Below, in pieces: positions 1-5,139 of a stretch of 5,139 nucleotides of DNA. Every line of letters begins with the position of its first letter. Position 1 is the first letter of the stretch. The notes beneath the pieces were generated by a model. That model was not told the origin of the DNA. It did no database searches and saw nothing but the letters and a program-made list of their open reading frames with translations. Position numbers and translations under genes: made by a program. The stretch comes from Candidatus Cloacimonadota bacterium (GTDB lineage Bacteria > Cloacimonadota > Cloacimonadia > Cloacimonadales > WRIO01): assembly GCA_017998585.1 (NCBI GenBank), contig JAGOCT010000153.1, positions 1 to 5,139 on the forward strand. The letters are read 5' to 3'.

Positions 1-87
1 CAGATGAGTTTGTATTCTGGAAATAACCTGATTTTTCAGTTGACATTTATGACCAGCCTGATAAAAGCTGGTCATGAGGTGTCATGA
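1..87 (+). CDS. Possible C-terminal end of an upstream gene (partial)
   Basis: Frame 1 is open from the window edge for 28 codons and ends at TGA 85-87. That stop overlaps the ATG at 84 as ATGA, a typical translational-coupling junction in Firmicute operons. The peptide ends in LIKAGHEVS. I do not recognise the family. The alternative is that the upstream gene ends in another frame at TAA 24-26 (tail DEFVFWK), which would leave 27-83 as a short intergenic region. The ATGA overlap favours the frame-1 reading, but 28 open codons in AT-rich DNA could occur by chance. Confidence 0.4.
   Translation, partial: QMSLYSGNNLIFQLTFMTSLIKAGHEVS
40..75 (+). promoter_or_regulatory. Perfect inverted repeat with a possible promoter before the radical SAM gene
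   Basis: ATGACCAGC (49-57) and GCTGGTCAT (67-75) form a perfect 9-bp dyad around a 9-base spacer, ending 8 bases before the ATG at 84. A consensus -35 TTGACA lies at 40-45, and a weak -10 (TAAAAG, 62-67) follows at 16 bp, so the dyad would cover the spacer and -10 of that promoter. No T-run follows on either strand, so an intrinsic terminator is unlikely. It could be an operator, an RNA hairpin next to the ribosome binding site (GAGGTG, 76-81), or chance symmetry inside the tail of the upstream gene. Confidence 0.35.
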
Positions 88-956
88 AAGAGATAGAAGC
101 AAAGTGTATTCTCGTACCAAACAAAGGGCCTTCCAGCTGGTTTGGGATCAAATATAATTTTAATGTATATCGGGCTTGCCCGCATGGCTGTATTTACTGT
201 GATTCCAGAAGTGAATGTTATCAGATAACGGATTTTAATGATATAGAAGCTAAAATCAATGCACCTGATTTGCTTGATAAAACGCTTGCCGGGAAACGAA
301 AGAAATGTGTTTTAGGCACAGGGTCCATGAGTGACCCATACTTGCCTTTGGAAAAGGAAAGATGTTTAACACAAAAGTGTATCGAACAGGTGATTAAACA
401 CAAGTTCGGGCTTCATATCGTTACCAAAAGCAGTCTGATTGAAAGAGATTTGCCCTTATTTCAGGAATTTAAAGAGACTCATCTTTCCGTAGCAATTACT
501 ATTACCAGTGCTTTTGATGCGGTATCTGAGAAGATAGAACCTTATGCCCCTTTATCATCCAGACGATTTAAAACGATTGAAATACTAAGTCAGGCAGGGA
601 TTTTTACCGGAATATTAATGATGCCGATGTTACCCTTTATTTCAGATAATAAAAAAAATGTGCTTAGTATTATTCAAAAAGCGAAGGATGCAGGGGCATC
701 TTACATATTCCCATGGTTTTCGGTTACTTTGCGTGACAGACAGAGAGAATACTTTTATCAGAAGCTGGATGAAATCTATCCTGGTTTAAAACGTCAGTAT
801 CAAATGAGATATAAAAATAATTATCATTGTGACTCTCCTAATGCTTCGGCATTATACGACTTTTTTTATGAGATGTGTGATAAATATCAGATCATATCCA
901 AGATGGAACATTTGCCCTGGATCAATAATCCGGATTATTATTTAAAGAAAGGATAG
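84..956 (+). CDS. Radical SAM protein, spore photoproduct lyase-like (COG1533) family
   Basis: This 290-residue protein has the radical SAM [4Fe-4S] motif CX3CX2C at C32, C36 and C39 (ACPHGCIYCDSRSECY). Family-typical blocks follow: GTGSMSDPYLPLE near 79-91, a TKSSLIERD strand-turn near 114-122, an ITIT strand near 138-141, and EPYAPLSSRRF near 152-162 leading into LSQAGI. These belong to the SPL-related group often labelled 'DNA repair photolyase'. The cluster should bind SAM and generate a 5'-deoxyadenosyl radical; the substrate is unknown for most members, and I do not claim DNA repair. It is a soluble cytoplasmic protein with no signal peptide. The start is set by the ATGA overlap with the upstream frame. 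The GAGGTG at 76-81 is unusually close (2 bases), which fits start by coupling. The dipeptidase gene begins 5 bases after its TAG stop, implying co-transcription. Glycine codons are mostly GGG (7 of 12). Confidence 0.9.
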   Translation: MKEIEAKCILVPNKGPSSWFGIKYNFNVYRACPHGCIYCDSRSECYQITDFNDIEAKINAPDLLDKTLAGKRKKCVLGTGSMSDPYLPLEKERCLTQKCIEQVIKHKFGLHIVTKSSLIERDLPLFQEFKETHLSVAITITSAFDAVSEKIEPYAPLSSRRFKTIEILSQAGIFTGILMMPMLPFISDNKKNVLSIIQKAKDAGASYIFPWFSVTLRDRQREYFYQKLDEIYPGLKRQYQMRYKNNYHCDSPNASALYDFFYEMCDKYQIISKMEHLPWINNPDYYLKKG

Positions 957-961
957 ATAAT

Positions 962-2008
962 ATGTCGTACCCCGTTATTGACTGCCATGCAGATACATTA
1001 TCCAAACAGCTTCTTTTTCAAAAAAATCCTGCCTACTTATCATTGATAAAAATGAGAAACCCTGATTGTCAGCAGTTTTTGGAGATTACTCCGGAAAGAA
1101 GCAAGCAGGCAAATCTAAGAATCCAGACCCAGTCACTCTATATGCATCAGGTATTTATGGATAAACCATTGAAGTATGCATTGAAAATCATTGCTTTAGT
1201 TCAGCAGTTCATCAAAGAAAACCCAGAATTTTATCTGGTGAAGTCATTTGATCAGAATAACTGGGATGAGAAAATGGGCATCTTGTTATCCATAGAAGGG
1301 CTGGAAGTGATTGAAGAAAATCTCGATCTGATGGATGTATTTTATGAGCTGGGCGTGCGAATGATTGCACCAAACTGGAATCGACTGACTCCCTGGTTAT
1401 CGCCGGTCACTGAAAACTCAGGAATGTTATCCAGAGGGATGGATTTAATCAAACAGCTTAACCAGATGAATGTCTTACTGGATGTTTCTCATTTATCTGA
1501 TCAGTCTGTTTTTGATCTTGAGAAAGTCTATCAGGGTACGATTATTGCCTCTCATTCCAATATTAGAAATCTTACTTCTGAAAAAAGAAATCTGTCAGAT
1601 GATCTCATAGAGATTATCAGAGAAAGACAAGGCTTGATTGGAATTAATTTTTATCCGGTTTTCTTACAATCGGAAATCAGTCATTTTAAAAAAAGATACT
1701 CAGATTTGTCTTTTACAGATCAGGTATTATACGATAAAGATTATCAGGCCTCTGATTTTACAGATACATATCCGGTCAGTTTCTTATGGATTCTGAATAT
1801 ACTGGAATATCTTGATAAAAAGAATGCGCTCGATTGTGTTTGTTTTGGTGCAGATTTTGATGGAATAGAGCAATACAGTCCGGGCCTTGAAAATCCAAGT
1901 GGATTTCCTGTACTGGAAAGCTTTTTAAGAAAAATTGGATGTGAAGAGACTTTGATAAAGAAAATATTCTTTGAAAATGCACTATCTGTTTTGAAAAGAG
2001 TGTTATAG
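962..2008 (+). CDS. Membrane dipeptidase family (peptidase M19), zinc dipeptidase
   Basis: A 348-residue protein of the M19 (renal dipeptidase, COG2355) family, zinc enzymes that hydrolyse dipeptides, often including ones with a D-residue at the C-terminal side. Visible ligand motifs in order are: HxD at H9/D11 (DCHADTL), the bridging acid E112 in SIEGLE, H177 in LLDVSHLSD, H198 in IIASHSNIRNL, R209-N210 matching the substrate-binding Arg region, and the DFD of FGADFDG at 298-300. The C-terminus ENALSVLKRVL matches the family's closing NxxRV-type helix. All expected metal ligands are present, so it is probably active. No signal peptide or membrane segment is seen, so it should be cytoplasmic like most bacterial members. 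The start has a good site, AAAGGA (948-953), 8 bases before ATG. It lies 5 bases after the radical SAM gene, likely the same transcript, with a terminator stem starting 13 bases after its stop. Exact substrate cannot be read from sequence. Confidence 0.93.
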   Translation: MSYPVIDCHADTLSKQLLFQKNPAYLSLIKMRNPDCQQFLEITPERSKQANLRIQTQSLYMHQVFMDKPLKYALKIIALVQQFIKENPEFYLVKSFDQNNWDEKMGILLSIEGLEVIEENLDLMDVFYELGVRMIAPNWNRLTPWLSPVTENSGMLSRGMDLIKQLNQMNVLLDVSHLSDQSVFDLEKVYQGTIIASHSNIRNLTSEKRNLSDDLIEIIRERQGLIGINFYPVFLQSEISHFKKRYSDLSFTDQVLYDKDYQASDFTDTYPVSFLWILNILEYLDKKNALDCVCFGADFDGIEQYSPGLENPSGFPVLESFLRKIGCEETLIKKIFFENALSVLKRVL

Positions 2009-2010
2009 TT

Positions 2011-2068
2011 TAAAAGAAAAGCCGTAAATCTGTATGAAATTGTAAATTAAACTTTTTCAGATTTACGG
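2011..2068. terminator. Bidirectional intrinsic terminator between convergent genes
   Basis: CCGTAAATCTG (2022-2032) and CAGATTTACGG (2058-2068) form a perfect 11-bp stem with a 25-base loop, sitting between the ends of two convergent transcripts (stops at 2008 plus and 2096 minus). Read on the minus strand the stem is followed by CTTTTCTTTTA (2021 down to 2011), a good T-rich tract, so it best serves the decarboxylase gamma/beta operon. Read on the plus strand it is followed by the less T-rich TATTATATTGATT, so termination of the dipeptidase transcript is probably weaker. Confidence 0.75.
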
Positions 2069-2095
2069 TATTATATTGATTAATTGTTTTCTGAG

Positions 2096-2257
2096 TTATT
2101 CTGGTTTTTTCTTGTATATTTTCTCAAGACTGAGTATCAATAAATAGAAAACCAACATGAAGATAAATATCCCCAGCATGCCTTTTCCCATGACACTGAG
2201 TGCCTGAAACATGACATCAACCGATTCGGGTGAGAAGGGTGTATTGGCAGTATTCAT
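2096..2257 (-). CDS. Small OadG-like gamma subunit of Na+-pumping decarboxylase
   Basis: This 53-codon gene starts at ATG 2257 with AGGAGA (2268-2263) 5 bases upstream; that site overlaps the stop of the beta-subunit gene (TAG, 2269-2267), so the two are tightly coupled. The product has a short polar N-terminus (about 1-24, SPESVDVMFQAL), one hydrophobic helix (about 25-45, including GKGMLGIFIFML) and a basic tail, EKIYKKKPE. The GMLGIF start of the helix and the position after the beta gene match the gamma subunits of oxaloacetate, methylmalonyl-CoA and glutaconyl-CoA decarboxylases. In that family gamma is a single-span protein that holds the complex together. This one is shorter than usual: it ends about 8 residues after the helix and lacks the long C-terminal tail that in Klebsiella OadG binds zinc and the alpha subunit. 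The family call rests on the helix, size and context rather than strong sequence identity. Confidence 0.8.
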   Translation of the reverse strand: MNTANTPFSPESVDVMFQALSVMGKGMLGIFIFMLVFYLLILSLEKIYKKKPE

Positions 2258-2266
2258 TTTTTTCTC

Positions 2267-3367
2267 CTATCGAATTAAAGCTAAAATCAGACCACCGGCA
2301 ATCACTGAACCGATTTGGCCGGCTACATTGGCACTGGTTGCTGCCATTAAGAGGAAATTATGCGGATCTTCTTTTTGTCCCATTTTCTGAATCACTCTGG
2401 CAGACATTGGGAAGGCTGAAATACCAGCAGCTCCCACCATTGGATTTACTTTGTGTTTTAAAAAGAGATTCAGTAATTTGGCAAACATGACACCGCCTGC
2501 AGTATCGAATATAAAGGCGATTAAGCCAAGACCCAGAATAACCATTGTTTCAACCTGTAAGAATTTATCTGCAGTCATGGTAGAGGCGATGGTTAAACCT
2601 AGCAGAATCGTAACCAGATTTGCCAGTTCGTTTTGAGCTGATCTGGAAAGTCTTTCCAAAACACCACATTCTCTGAGCAGATTTCCAAACATTAAAAATC
2701 CAACTAATGCTACTGATGATGGTGCTACCAAACCAGCGATAATGGTAATCAGGATAGGGAAGAGGATTTTAACGGTTTGTGAGACTTCGTTGCTATTTGA
2801 TCTCATTCTGATTTTACGTTCTTCTTTAGTGGTTAAAAGCTTTATAACAGGTGGCTGAATAATTGGTACAAGCGCCATGTAAGAATATGCGGCAACAGAT
2901 ATAGGCCCTAACAAATCCGGTGCAAAGCGGGAAGCAACATATATTGATGTTGGACCGTCTGCGGCACCAATAATACCAATGGATGCAGCCTGTTTCAGGC
3001 TAAAACCAAAGAGAGTTGCAGAAGTCATGGTAAAGAAGATACCAAACTGAGCTGCTGCACCAAACAATAACATAAAGGGATTTTTTAATAAAACAGAAAA
3101 ATCAATCATTGCGCCGATGGCGATGAATATGAGTAATGGAAATAACTCATTGGCAATACCGGCTTTGAATAAAAAGGTTAAGACTCCATGCTCACCTATA
3201 GCTGCTGAAAAGGGGATATTGGCTAAAATTGTGCCAAATCCGATAGGCAGCAGTAATGCTGGTTCATAATCTTTTTTTATTGCTAAGTAGATTAGAATAC
3301 CGGCAATTACCAGCATCGTTATTTGACCAGGCGTGATATTAACGATACCTTCAACTAACTGTTCCAT
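2267..3367 (-). CDS. oadB: Na+-translocating decarboxylase beta subunit (OadB/GcdB/MmdB family)
   Basis: A 366-residue polytopic membrane protein with about nine hydrophobic segments. In this family the beta subunit decarboxylates the carboxybiotin carried by a partner protein and couples this to Na+ export. Family signatures are GAADGPTSIY (134-143), MFGNLLRECGV (226-236), GISAFPMSARVIQKMGQ (315-331) and ANVAGQIGSVIAGG (346-359). By motif, D137, Y163, N308, G312, S317 and R324 match the residues found important in Klebsiella OadB (D203, Y229, N373, G377, S382, R389), with a constant offset of 65-66, so the ion path looks intact. AAGGAG (3377-3372) lies 4 bases before the start. The gamma-like gene follows with its ribosome site overlapping this stop. 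The symbol is at family level: sequence alone does not tell oxaloacetate, methylmalonyl-CoA and glutaconyl-CoA enzymes apart. No alpha or biotin-carrier gene is in the window. Confidence 0.95.
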   Translation of the reverse strand: MEQLVEGIVNITPGQITMLVIAGILIYLAIKKDYEPALLLPIGFGTILANIPFSAAIGEHGVLTFLFKAGIANELFPLLIFIAIGAMIDFSVLLKNPFMLLFGAAAQFGIFFTMTSATLFGFSLKQAASIGIIGAADGPTSIYVASRFAPDLLGPISVAAYSYMALVPIIQPPVIKLLTTKEERKIRMRSNSNEVSQTVKILFPILITIIAGLVAPSSVALVGFLMFGNLLRECGVLERLSRSAQNELANLVTILLGLTIASTMTADKFLQVETMVILGLGLIAFIFDTAGGVMFAKLLNLFLKHKVNPMVGAAGISAFPMSARVIQKMGQKEDPHNFLLMAATSANVAGQIGSVIAGGLILALIR

Positions 3368-3402
3368 AATGCTCCTTATTATACTTATCTTTTTGAAGTC
3401 AG

Positions 3403-3441
3403 ATTATTTTTAAATAGAAAATCTGTAAAGCACTAATTCAA
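3403..3441 (-). promoter_or_regulatory. Possible promoter for the decarboxylase beta-gamma genes
   Basis: Two overlapping candidates lie in the 95-base gap before the beta gene. One is TTGAAT (3441-3436) and TCTATT (3418-3413) with a 17-bp spacer. The other is TTTACA (3429-3424) and AATAAT (3408-3403) with a 15-bp spacer. Each has partial matches to the sigma-A consensus, and either would give a leader of a few tens of bases. The operon could instead be read through from the DUF3147 gene upstream. Confidence 0.3.
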
Positions 3442-3447
3442 TAAATC

Positions 3448-3470
3448 AAAAACAAGAAGAGCTTACTCTT
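3448..3470 (-). terminator. Weak hairpin plus T-run at the end of the DUF3147 gene
   Basis: On the minus strand AAGAG-TAAG-CTCTT (3470-3457) forms a 5-bp stem with a 4-base loop spanning the TAA stop, followed by CTTGTTTTT ending at 3448. The stem is short and AT-rich, so termination would be partial at best. If real, it would partly separate the DUF3147 gene from the decarboxylase genes. Confidence 0.22.
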
Positions 3471-3825
3471 TAGATTGAAATGGAATGATATGAAGATTTT
3501 GCAGAAAAAACATCATGATAAAGTAAAAGACAATCATAATGACAAGACTCAAAATTAGTGATATATAAAATCCAAATCCTTTTTTCAGCAGAAGCGGAAG
3601 GCAGATAAAGAAGGATAGTGACGGAATCACTAAATAGAATATGTCGATTGATAAACGGCTGATCAACTTAATATCTTTCGTGTCCAGGTACAACCAGATA
3701 ATGCTCAAAACAGACAGTAAGGGAACAGATGCCAGAATACTCCCTGCTATACTGCTTCTTTTACTGATTTCAGAAATAAGAGTGATTAAAATGGCTGATA
3801 CAATCACTTTAATAAAGTAATACAT
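3463..3825 (-). CDS. DUF3147 family four-helix membrane protein
   Basis: A 120-residue integral membrane protein of unknown function, recognised from the DUF3147 pattern: MYYFIKVIVSA, then SEISKRSSIAGSILASVPLLS (about 18-38), IIWLYLDT (42-49), a second core IFYLVIPSLSFFICLPLLL (62-80) and KKGFGF (81-86). Four hydrophobic segments are visible at about 3-19, 27-47, 59-80 and 85-108, nearly the whole protein, with a short polar tail (FQSKE). The frame also has an ATG 12 bases upstream (3837), but GGAGG (3835-3831) lies 5 bases before the ATG at 3825 and inside the longer reading, so 3825 is the true start. It is the first minus-strand gene after the divergent junction with the deiminase gene and precedes the decarboxylase beta gene by 95 bases. 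Co-transcription is possible. No catalytic or transport motif is seen, and family members are uncharacterised. Confidence 0.82.
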   Translation of the reverse strand: MYYFIKVIVSAILITLISEISKRSSIAGSILASVPLLSVLSIIWLYLDTKDIKLISRLSIDIFYLVIPSLSFFICLPLLLKKGFGFYISLILSLVIMIVFYFIMMFFLQNLHIIPFQSKE

Positions 3826-3851
3826 AGAAACCTCCATAGAATATATGATAA

Positions 3852-3891
3852 GTGATTTGTTCTATAATCACATCTTTTTTTTGATTAACAA
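3852..3891 (-). promoter_or_regulatory. Possible promoter and operator-like dyad of the DUF3147 gene
   Basis: On the minus strand TTGTTA (3891-3886) and TATAGA (3866-3861) resemble -35 and -10 boxes, though the 19-bp spacer is long; this would give a leader of about 30 bases. GTGATT (3852-3857) and AATCAC (3866-3871) form a perfect 6-bp inverted repeat with an 8-base centre that overlaps the -10, where a repressor could bind. The opposite strand reads TATAAT at 3863-3868, but no matching -35 stands 17 bp before it. Confidence 0.25.
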
Positions 3892-3941
3892 GTTAAAATA
3901 GATTTGATTTCAAGTATGAGAATGATTTTTTTAAAAATTAG

Positions 3942-3985
3942 TTGACTTTCATGCCTTAACATAAAAATTAACCATATTAAGGAGG
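3942..3985 (+). promoter_or_regulatory. Upstream region of the deiminase: -35-like box and hairpin at the RBS
   Basis: TTGACT (3942-3947) is a good -35 match, but no convincing -10 lies 16-18 bp after it (AAAATT at 3964-3969 is poor), so the promoter is uncertain. CCTTAA (3954-3959) is the complement of TTAAGG (3977-3982), which holds the first part of the strong AAGGAGG ribosome site (3979-3985). A leader containing both could fold to hide part of that site. The stem is only 6 bp with a 17-base loop, so any effect would be modest. Confidence 0.25.
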
Positions 3986-3989
3986 ACGA

Positions 3990-5139
3990 ATGATCATAAA
4001 TAAAAAATCAATCGTGTTAATTTCATTGATGCTACAGTTGATCGGCATCATGAGTCTTTATGCTCAACCGGTGAATGCTATTAGTGTTTTACCGCTGACT
4101 CATCATTTAAGTGAAGAAGAACAGGCACTTATGCCCTTGTGGACTGCTGGCAGAGAAAGAAGTACTCCACCGCTTGGACCAGTCAGACCTGTTGCAGAAT
4201 TTGAACCGCTTACATCTGTATTAGTACGCTATCCATTAGGATTTCCGGTAAATTTGATTAAACAATTTGCAGAAGAAATTACCGTAGTCACTATTGTCGG
4301 TAGTGAATCAGTGAAAAATCAGGCAATTAGTGCATACAATGCTGCTCAGGTGAATATGGCTAACTGTAAATTCATGATTGGTGCTACCAACTCTTACTGG
4401 ACAAGAGATTACGGTCCTTGGTTTGCATTTGATGGTAATAACCAGTTATCAGTCATTGATTTTACCTACAACCGTCCACGTCCTTTGGATGATGCTTTGA
4501 TTCCGATTTATGCGACTTATGATACCTTAAGTTGTTACACGATGTCTATCTCACAGACCGGTGGTAATTACATGACAGATGGTATCAGCAAAGCAGCTTC
4601 TTCTCACATTGCCTATACCGAAAATGGTAATAATCAGACAAACGTTGACAATCAGATGCTTCAGTACTTAGGTGTTGAAGATTATCATGTCTTACAAGAT
4701 CCAAATAATACTTATATCGACCATATCGATTGTTGGGGAAAATTCTTAGGTCCTGATAAAATATTAATTCGCTCAGTACCGACTTCCCATGCTCAGTACA
4801 ATGCTTTAGAACAAATGGCTCAGTACTGGTCAAATCAGATGAGCTCTTATAACAGACCTTTCAGGGTTTACAGAGTCTATACACCTAACAATCAACCTTA
4901 TACCAATTCTGTGATTTTAAACAATCGCGTTTTTGTGCCCATTATGAATAACAGTAATGATGCCGCTGCCTTGCAAACTTATCGTGATGCAATGCCTGGT
5001 TATACCATTATTGGGGTTTTAAATAGCAGCTCTACTCCATGGGAATCAACAGATGCTTTACATTGCCGTACTCATGAAATCCCTGATCGTAGAATGCTTT
5101 ATATCAGTCATACACCATTAAGTTATGACCAAGATTTAA
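3990..5139 (+). CDS. Secreted peptidylarginine deiminase, PPAD-like (3' end cut off)
   Basis: The frame runs from ATG 3990 to the window edge: 383 codons, no stop. AAGGAGG (3979-3985) lies 4 bases upstream. Residues 1-30 look like a Sec signal peptide (INKK, hydrophobic 8-24, probable cleavage after VNA30). The rest is a guanidine-group-modifying enzyme of the PAD_porph/agmatine deiminase superfamily, which converts arginine to citrulline plus ammonia. Expected catalytic residues are all present: D140 (YWTRDYGPWF), H245 and D247 (YIDHIDCWGKF), N306 (PYTNS) and nucleophile C359 (STDALHCRTHEI). They match P. gingivalis PPAD D130, H236, D238, N297 and C351 at offsets of 8-10. R162 and R164 (YNRPRP) match PPAD R152 and R154, which bind the substrate's C-terminal carboxylate; agmatine deiminases act on a small molecule. 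With the signal peptide this makes an extracellular C-terminal-arginine peptide deiminase the best call. The part expected to hold PPAD's Ig-like domain lies beyond the window. Glycine codons are mostly GGT (11 of 17), unlike the radical SAM gene. Confidence 0.93.
   Translation, partial: MIINKKSIVLISLMLQLIGIMSLYAQPVNAISVLPLTHHLSEEEQALMPLWTAGRERSTPPLGPVRPVAEFEPLTSVLVRYPLGFPVNLIKQFAEEITVVTIVGSESVKNQAISAYNAAQVNMANCKFMIGATNSYWTRDYGPWFAFDGNNQLSVIDFTYNRPRPLDDALIPIYATYDTLSCYTMSISQTGGNYMTDGISKAASSHIAYTENGNNQTNVDNQMLQYLGVEDYHVLQDPNNTYIDHIDCWGKFLGPDKILIRSVPTSHAQYNALEQMAQYWSNQMSSYNRPFRVYRVYTPNNQPYTNSVILNNRVFVPIMNNSNDAAALQTYRDAMPGYTIIGVLNSSSTPWESTDALHCRTHEIPDRRMLYISHTPLSYDQDL

Noticed and set aside
221..403. 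Minus-strand open frame of 60 codons
   Set aside because: It is antisense to the radical SAM core, including its GTGSMSDPYLP block, and is explained as a shadow.
1776..1982. Minus-strand open frame of 68 codons
   Set aside because: It is antisense to the DFD-containing C-terminus of the M19 dipeptidase; no family is recognisable.
2230..2636. Plus-strand open frames of 86 and 61 codons
   Set aside because: They are antisense to the conserved C-terminal half of the decarboxylase beta subunit and the start of the gamma gene; their translations show no domain.
3378..3383. Perfect TATAAT on the minus strand just before the beta-subunit gene
   Set aside because: It abuts the AAGGAG ribosome site, so transcription would start in or after that site, and no -35 stands at the right distance.
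3400..3425. CAGATT/AATCTG inverted repeat as a terminator between the DUF3147 and beta genes
   Set aside because: The stem is 6 bp with a 14-base loop and is not followed by a T-run on the minus strand.
3826..3837. Upstream ATG at 3837 as the start of the DUF3147 gene
   Set aside because: The GGAGG ribosome site lies within these codons and is correctly spaced from the ATG at 3825; the family begins MYY at that point.
3852..3882. GTGATT/AATCAC hairpin followed by eight Ts as a plus-strand terminator
   Set aside because: No plus-strand gene ends upstream of it; the stem has only 6 bp, mostly A-T, and three bases separate it from the T-run. It fits a promoter-overlapping dyad better.
4585..4833. 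Open frame of 82 codons on the minus strand
   Set aside because: It lies wholly antisense inside the deiminase catalytic domain, whose plus-strand frame has intact motifs; it has no recognisable family.

Overview
The window looks like a low-GC Firmicute chromosome fragment, possibly Erysipelotrichia-like; that placement is a guess. The DNA is AT-rich, uses the standard code, and most genes have a clear Shine-Dalgarno sequence (AAGGAGG, GGAGG or AGGAGA a few bases before ATG). That argues against Bacteroidetes, which matters because the last gene is closest in recognisable features to a Bacteroidetes virulence enzyme. No rRNA, tRNA, CRISPR array or insertion sequence is visible.

Left block, plus strand (1-2008): the probable tail of an upstream gene whose stop overlaps the next start (ATGA), a radical SAM protein of the spore-photoproduct-lyase-like family (84-956), and, 5 bases later, an M19 dipeptidase (962-2008). 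They look co-transcribed. A perfect 9-bp inverted repeat lies just before the radical SAM start. An 11-bp stem (2022-2068) lies between the dipeptidase and the oppositely oriented genes and probably terminates transcription in both directions, better on the minus strand.

Middle block, minus strand (3825 down to 2096): a DUF3147-type four-helix membrane protein, then the beta subunit of a Na+-pumping biotin-dependent decarboxylase (OadB/GcdB/MmdB family), then a 53-residue gamma-like subunit with one membrane helix. All residues known to matter for Na+ translocation in the Klebsiella beta subunit appear conserved. The alpha (carboxyltransferase) and biotin-carrier subunits are not in this window.

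Right block, plus strand (3990 to the window end): a secreted peptidylarginine deiminase that has every catalytic residue of Porphyromonas gingivalis PPAD and also its two arginines that read a C-terminal substrate carboxylate. It is cut by the window edge after the catalytic cysteine. It is transcribed divergently from the DUF3147 gene across about 160 bases of non-coding DNA.

Taken together the genes fit a peptide- and amino-acid-fermenting anaerobe: extracellular arginine deimination, dipeptide hydrolysis, and energy conservation by decarboxylation-driven Na+ export. This metabolic link is inference; only the local operon structure is visible. The PPAD-like gene outside Porphyromonas is the most notable item.
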